64,000 nt of DNA, taken from positions 1-64,000 of the forward strand of contig JBAZEO010000002.1 of assembly GCA_041653935.1 (NCBI GenBank), read 5' to 3'. The translations under genes and the position numbers were made by a program. Source of the DNA: JAYEHL01 sp041653935 (GTDB taxonomy: Bacteria > Chloroflexota > Dehalococcoidia > E44-bin15). Positions 62,750-64,000 of this stretch are shown here, piece by piece. Each line of letters starts with the position of its first letter. The first letter of the stretch is position 1. The notes below the pieces were generated by a model. It saw only the letters and a program-made list of their open reading frames with translations. It was not told the origin of the DNA and did no database searches.

Positions 62750-63742
62750 TCATAGGGGTTTTAAATCGCCAATCAATTCAGCCATGGCCTTCGCAGGGCT
62801 CAGTCCTTCGTAGAGGACACGGTAAATACGCTCGGTAATAGGCATCTCCACTCCAAGCTCCTTCGATATCTTCAATGCGACCGCAGTGGTAGGAACACCC
62901 TCAACCGTACTTCCAATAGATTCAATCATCTCCTTCACCGAACGCCCGCGCGCTATACCCTCACCCAGCGTGTGATTCCGGCTAAGAGTGCTATCACACG
63001 TCGCCAGCAGATCGCCCAGCCCGGACAAGCCGAGGAACGTGAGTGGATCAGCTCCCATCGCCACTCCTAGACCAGCGATCTCGCTGAGACCGTGCGCCAT
63101 ATATGCAGCCTTGGCGTTATCGCCATAGCCCAGACCATCCACCATGCCGGCGCCAAGCGCCACGATGTTCTTCAACGCACCGCCCAATTCAACGCCGACG
63201 ACATCGTTGCTTGTATACACCTGGAATGACGGGGAATGCAATATGCGCTGAGCCGCCTCTGCCGCCTTTATATCGTAGGCCGCGACCACGCTCGCAGCGG
63301 GAAGACCCTTCGCAATCTCCTTAGACAGGTTCGGTCCGGAGAGGGCACACACGTACGGCTTGTATTTCGCGCCAAGCTCGTCGATGATTACCTCCGTCAT
63401 CCGTTTGGCGGAGTCCACCTCGAATCCCTTGGAGCCGCTGACTATTGGAGTCTTCAACGCGATATAGGGCTTCGCCTGCTGTATATTTCTGCGCATATCC
63501 TGCGATGGGACCGCGATTATGATAAGTGTCGCACCCCTCAACACCTCTTCGATGCCGCCGACCGGCACAAGCGACGGCGGGAAGCGCACACCGGGCAGCC
63601 TGTCTGCGTTCTCTCGCTCTGCCGCCAGCTTCTTCGCCTCCTCAGCTGTGAATCCCAGCAGCGCTACGTCTATGCCTTTCCTGGCCAGTATCACCGCAAG
63701 GGTCGTGCCCCAGCTTGTAGAACCGATAACGGCAACTTTCAT
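62750..63742 (-). CDS. gpsA: Glycerol-3-phosphate dehydrogenase [NAD(P)+]
   Basis: It makes sn-glycerol 3-phosphate from dihydroxyacetone phosphate for membrane lipids. The N-terminal nucleotide loop GSTSWGTTLAVILA (usually GAGSWGTALA) and the segments VSGSKGFE, LSGPNLSKEIAKGLP, VELGGALKNIVALGAGM and GLSGLGDLLATC are diagnostic. Length (330) is normal. Its ATG overlaps the plsY stop by four bases, so the two lipid genes are coupled. Confidence 0.95.
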   Translation of the reverse strand: MKVAVIGSTSWGTTLAVILARKGIDVALLGFTAEEAKKLAAERENADRLPGVRFPPSLVPVGGIEEVLRGATLIIIAVPSQDMRRNIQQAKPYIALKTPIVSGSKGFEVDSAKRMTEVIIDELGAKYKPYVCALSGPNLSKEIAKGLPAASVVAAYDIKAAEAAQRILHSPSFQVYTSNDVVGVELGGALKNIVALGAGMVDGLGYGDNAKAAYMAHGLSEIAGLGVAMGADPLTFLGLSGLGDLLATCDSTLSRNHTLGEGIARGRSVKEMIESIGSTVEGVPTTAVALKISKELGVEMPITERIYRVLYEGLSPAKAMAELIGDLKPL

Positions 63743-64000
63743 TTCACTTTAACTTTCTGCCCGATCTTGGGCTCCGTTCTTGACAGCAGCCTCTTTATAT
63801 TGCCGCGATGGCGGAATATAACTATTGGGGCAACAACGAGAGCGAACGTCAGATAGGCGACGGGCTCCCAATCACTTACATAGGATATAACCATTGCCAC
63901 TACCAGCGCAATCGCAGCCATGATAGAGCCCAGAGATATATATCGAAATATCGCCACCATTAATAGAAATGTAGCCAGACATATCAGGCCCATCGGCCAG
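63739..64000 (-). CDS. plsY: Glycerol-3-phosphate acyltransferase PlsY (5' end outside window)
   Basis: The C-terminal part of a PlsY membrane protein, open to the window edge. WPMGLICLATFLLMVAIFRYISLGSIMAA matches the conserved region with FRY-S-GS-AA near the third catalytic loop, and HRGNIKRLLSRTEPKIGQKV is the typical tail. PlsY transfers acyl groups from acyl phosphate to glycerol 3-phosphate, the product of the coupled gpsA gene. The ATG at 63993 is internal, not the start. Confidence 0.93.
   Translation of the reverse strand, partial: WPMGLICLATFLLMVAIFRYISLGSIMAAIALVVAMVISYVSDWEPVAYLTFALVVAPIVIFRHRGNIKRLLSRTEPKIGQKVKVK

Overview
The window reads as a bacterial chromosome segment of roughly balanced base composition. 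It most likely comes from a Dehalococcoidia-like member of the Chloroflexota. This placement is an inference from three things: three large BNR/Asp-box surface proteins of the type reported as putative S-layer proteins in Dehalococcoides, the gene order pyrD-ilvD-ilvB-ilvN-ilvC-leuA-leuC-(inserted genes)-leuD-leuB, and a remA-gmk pair next to aroA-tyrA. No rRNA, phage, CRISPR array or intact insertion sequence was recognised.

Layout. 1-9117: four secreted surface proteins that alternate dockerin, cohesin, dockerin, cohesin. Both cohesin proteins have a signal peptide and a C-terminal membrane anchor. One dockerin protein is a subtilisin-fold protease. This looks like a small cell-surface docking system. 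9254-15180: tRNA-Gly(CCC), clpC, radA with a leaderless-type promoter, a nitroreductase and an AraC/GyrI-type regulator. 15271-27982 (minus strand): branched-chain amino acid genes plus pyrD. Two paired PH-like membrane proteins, a cytidine-deaminase-fold enzyme and a 45-residue membrane peptide (20228-20365) sit among them. 28178-38820: tRNA-Thr(CGT), an unknown protein, an MFS exporter, an endonuclease IV-like protein, gmk, remA, aroA, tyrA, pyrG, a transaldolase and rho.

38821-51638: three tandem S-layer-like genes, each with its own consensus promoter, separated by 0.5-0.7 kb gaps packed with hairpins and dispersed repeats. 51639-55886: an MBL hydrolase, an SSS-family symporter, birA and fabH. 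56032-60941: the hrcA-grpE-dnaK operon with a perfect CIRCE operator, and divergent dnaJ. 60964-64000: rsmE, a TolB-like propeller protein, gpsA and the start of plsY, which is cut by the window edge.

Several non-coding repeat families occur between genes: a multi-hairpin element beginning AGAGGTGCAGGAGA (at least eight intact or decayed copies), perfect palindromes built on GGGGCACGG/GGGGCGA, and about 70-bp elements with TGTCATTCTGAG termini. The most notable protein-level oddities are a CTP synthase with Ser where the glutaminase Cys should be, a subtilase with Glu at the His position, and a guanylate kinase whose best start codon is CTG.
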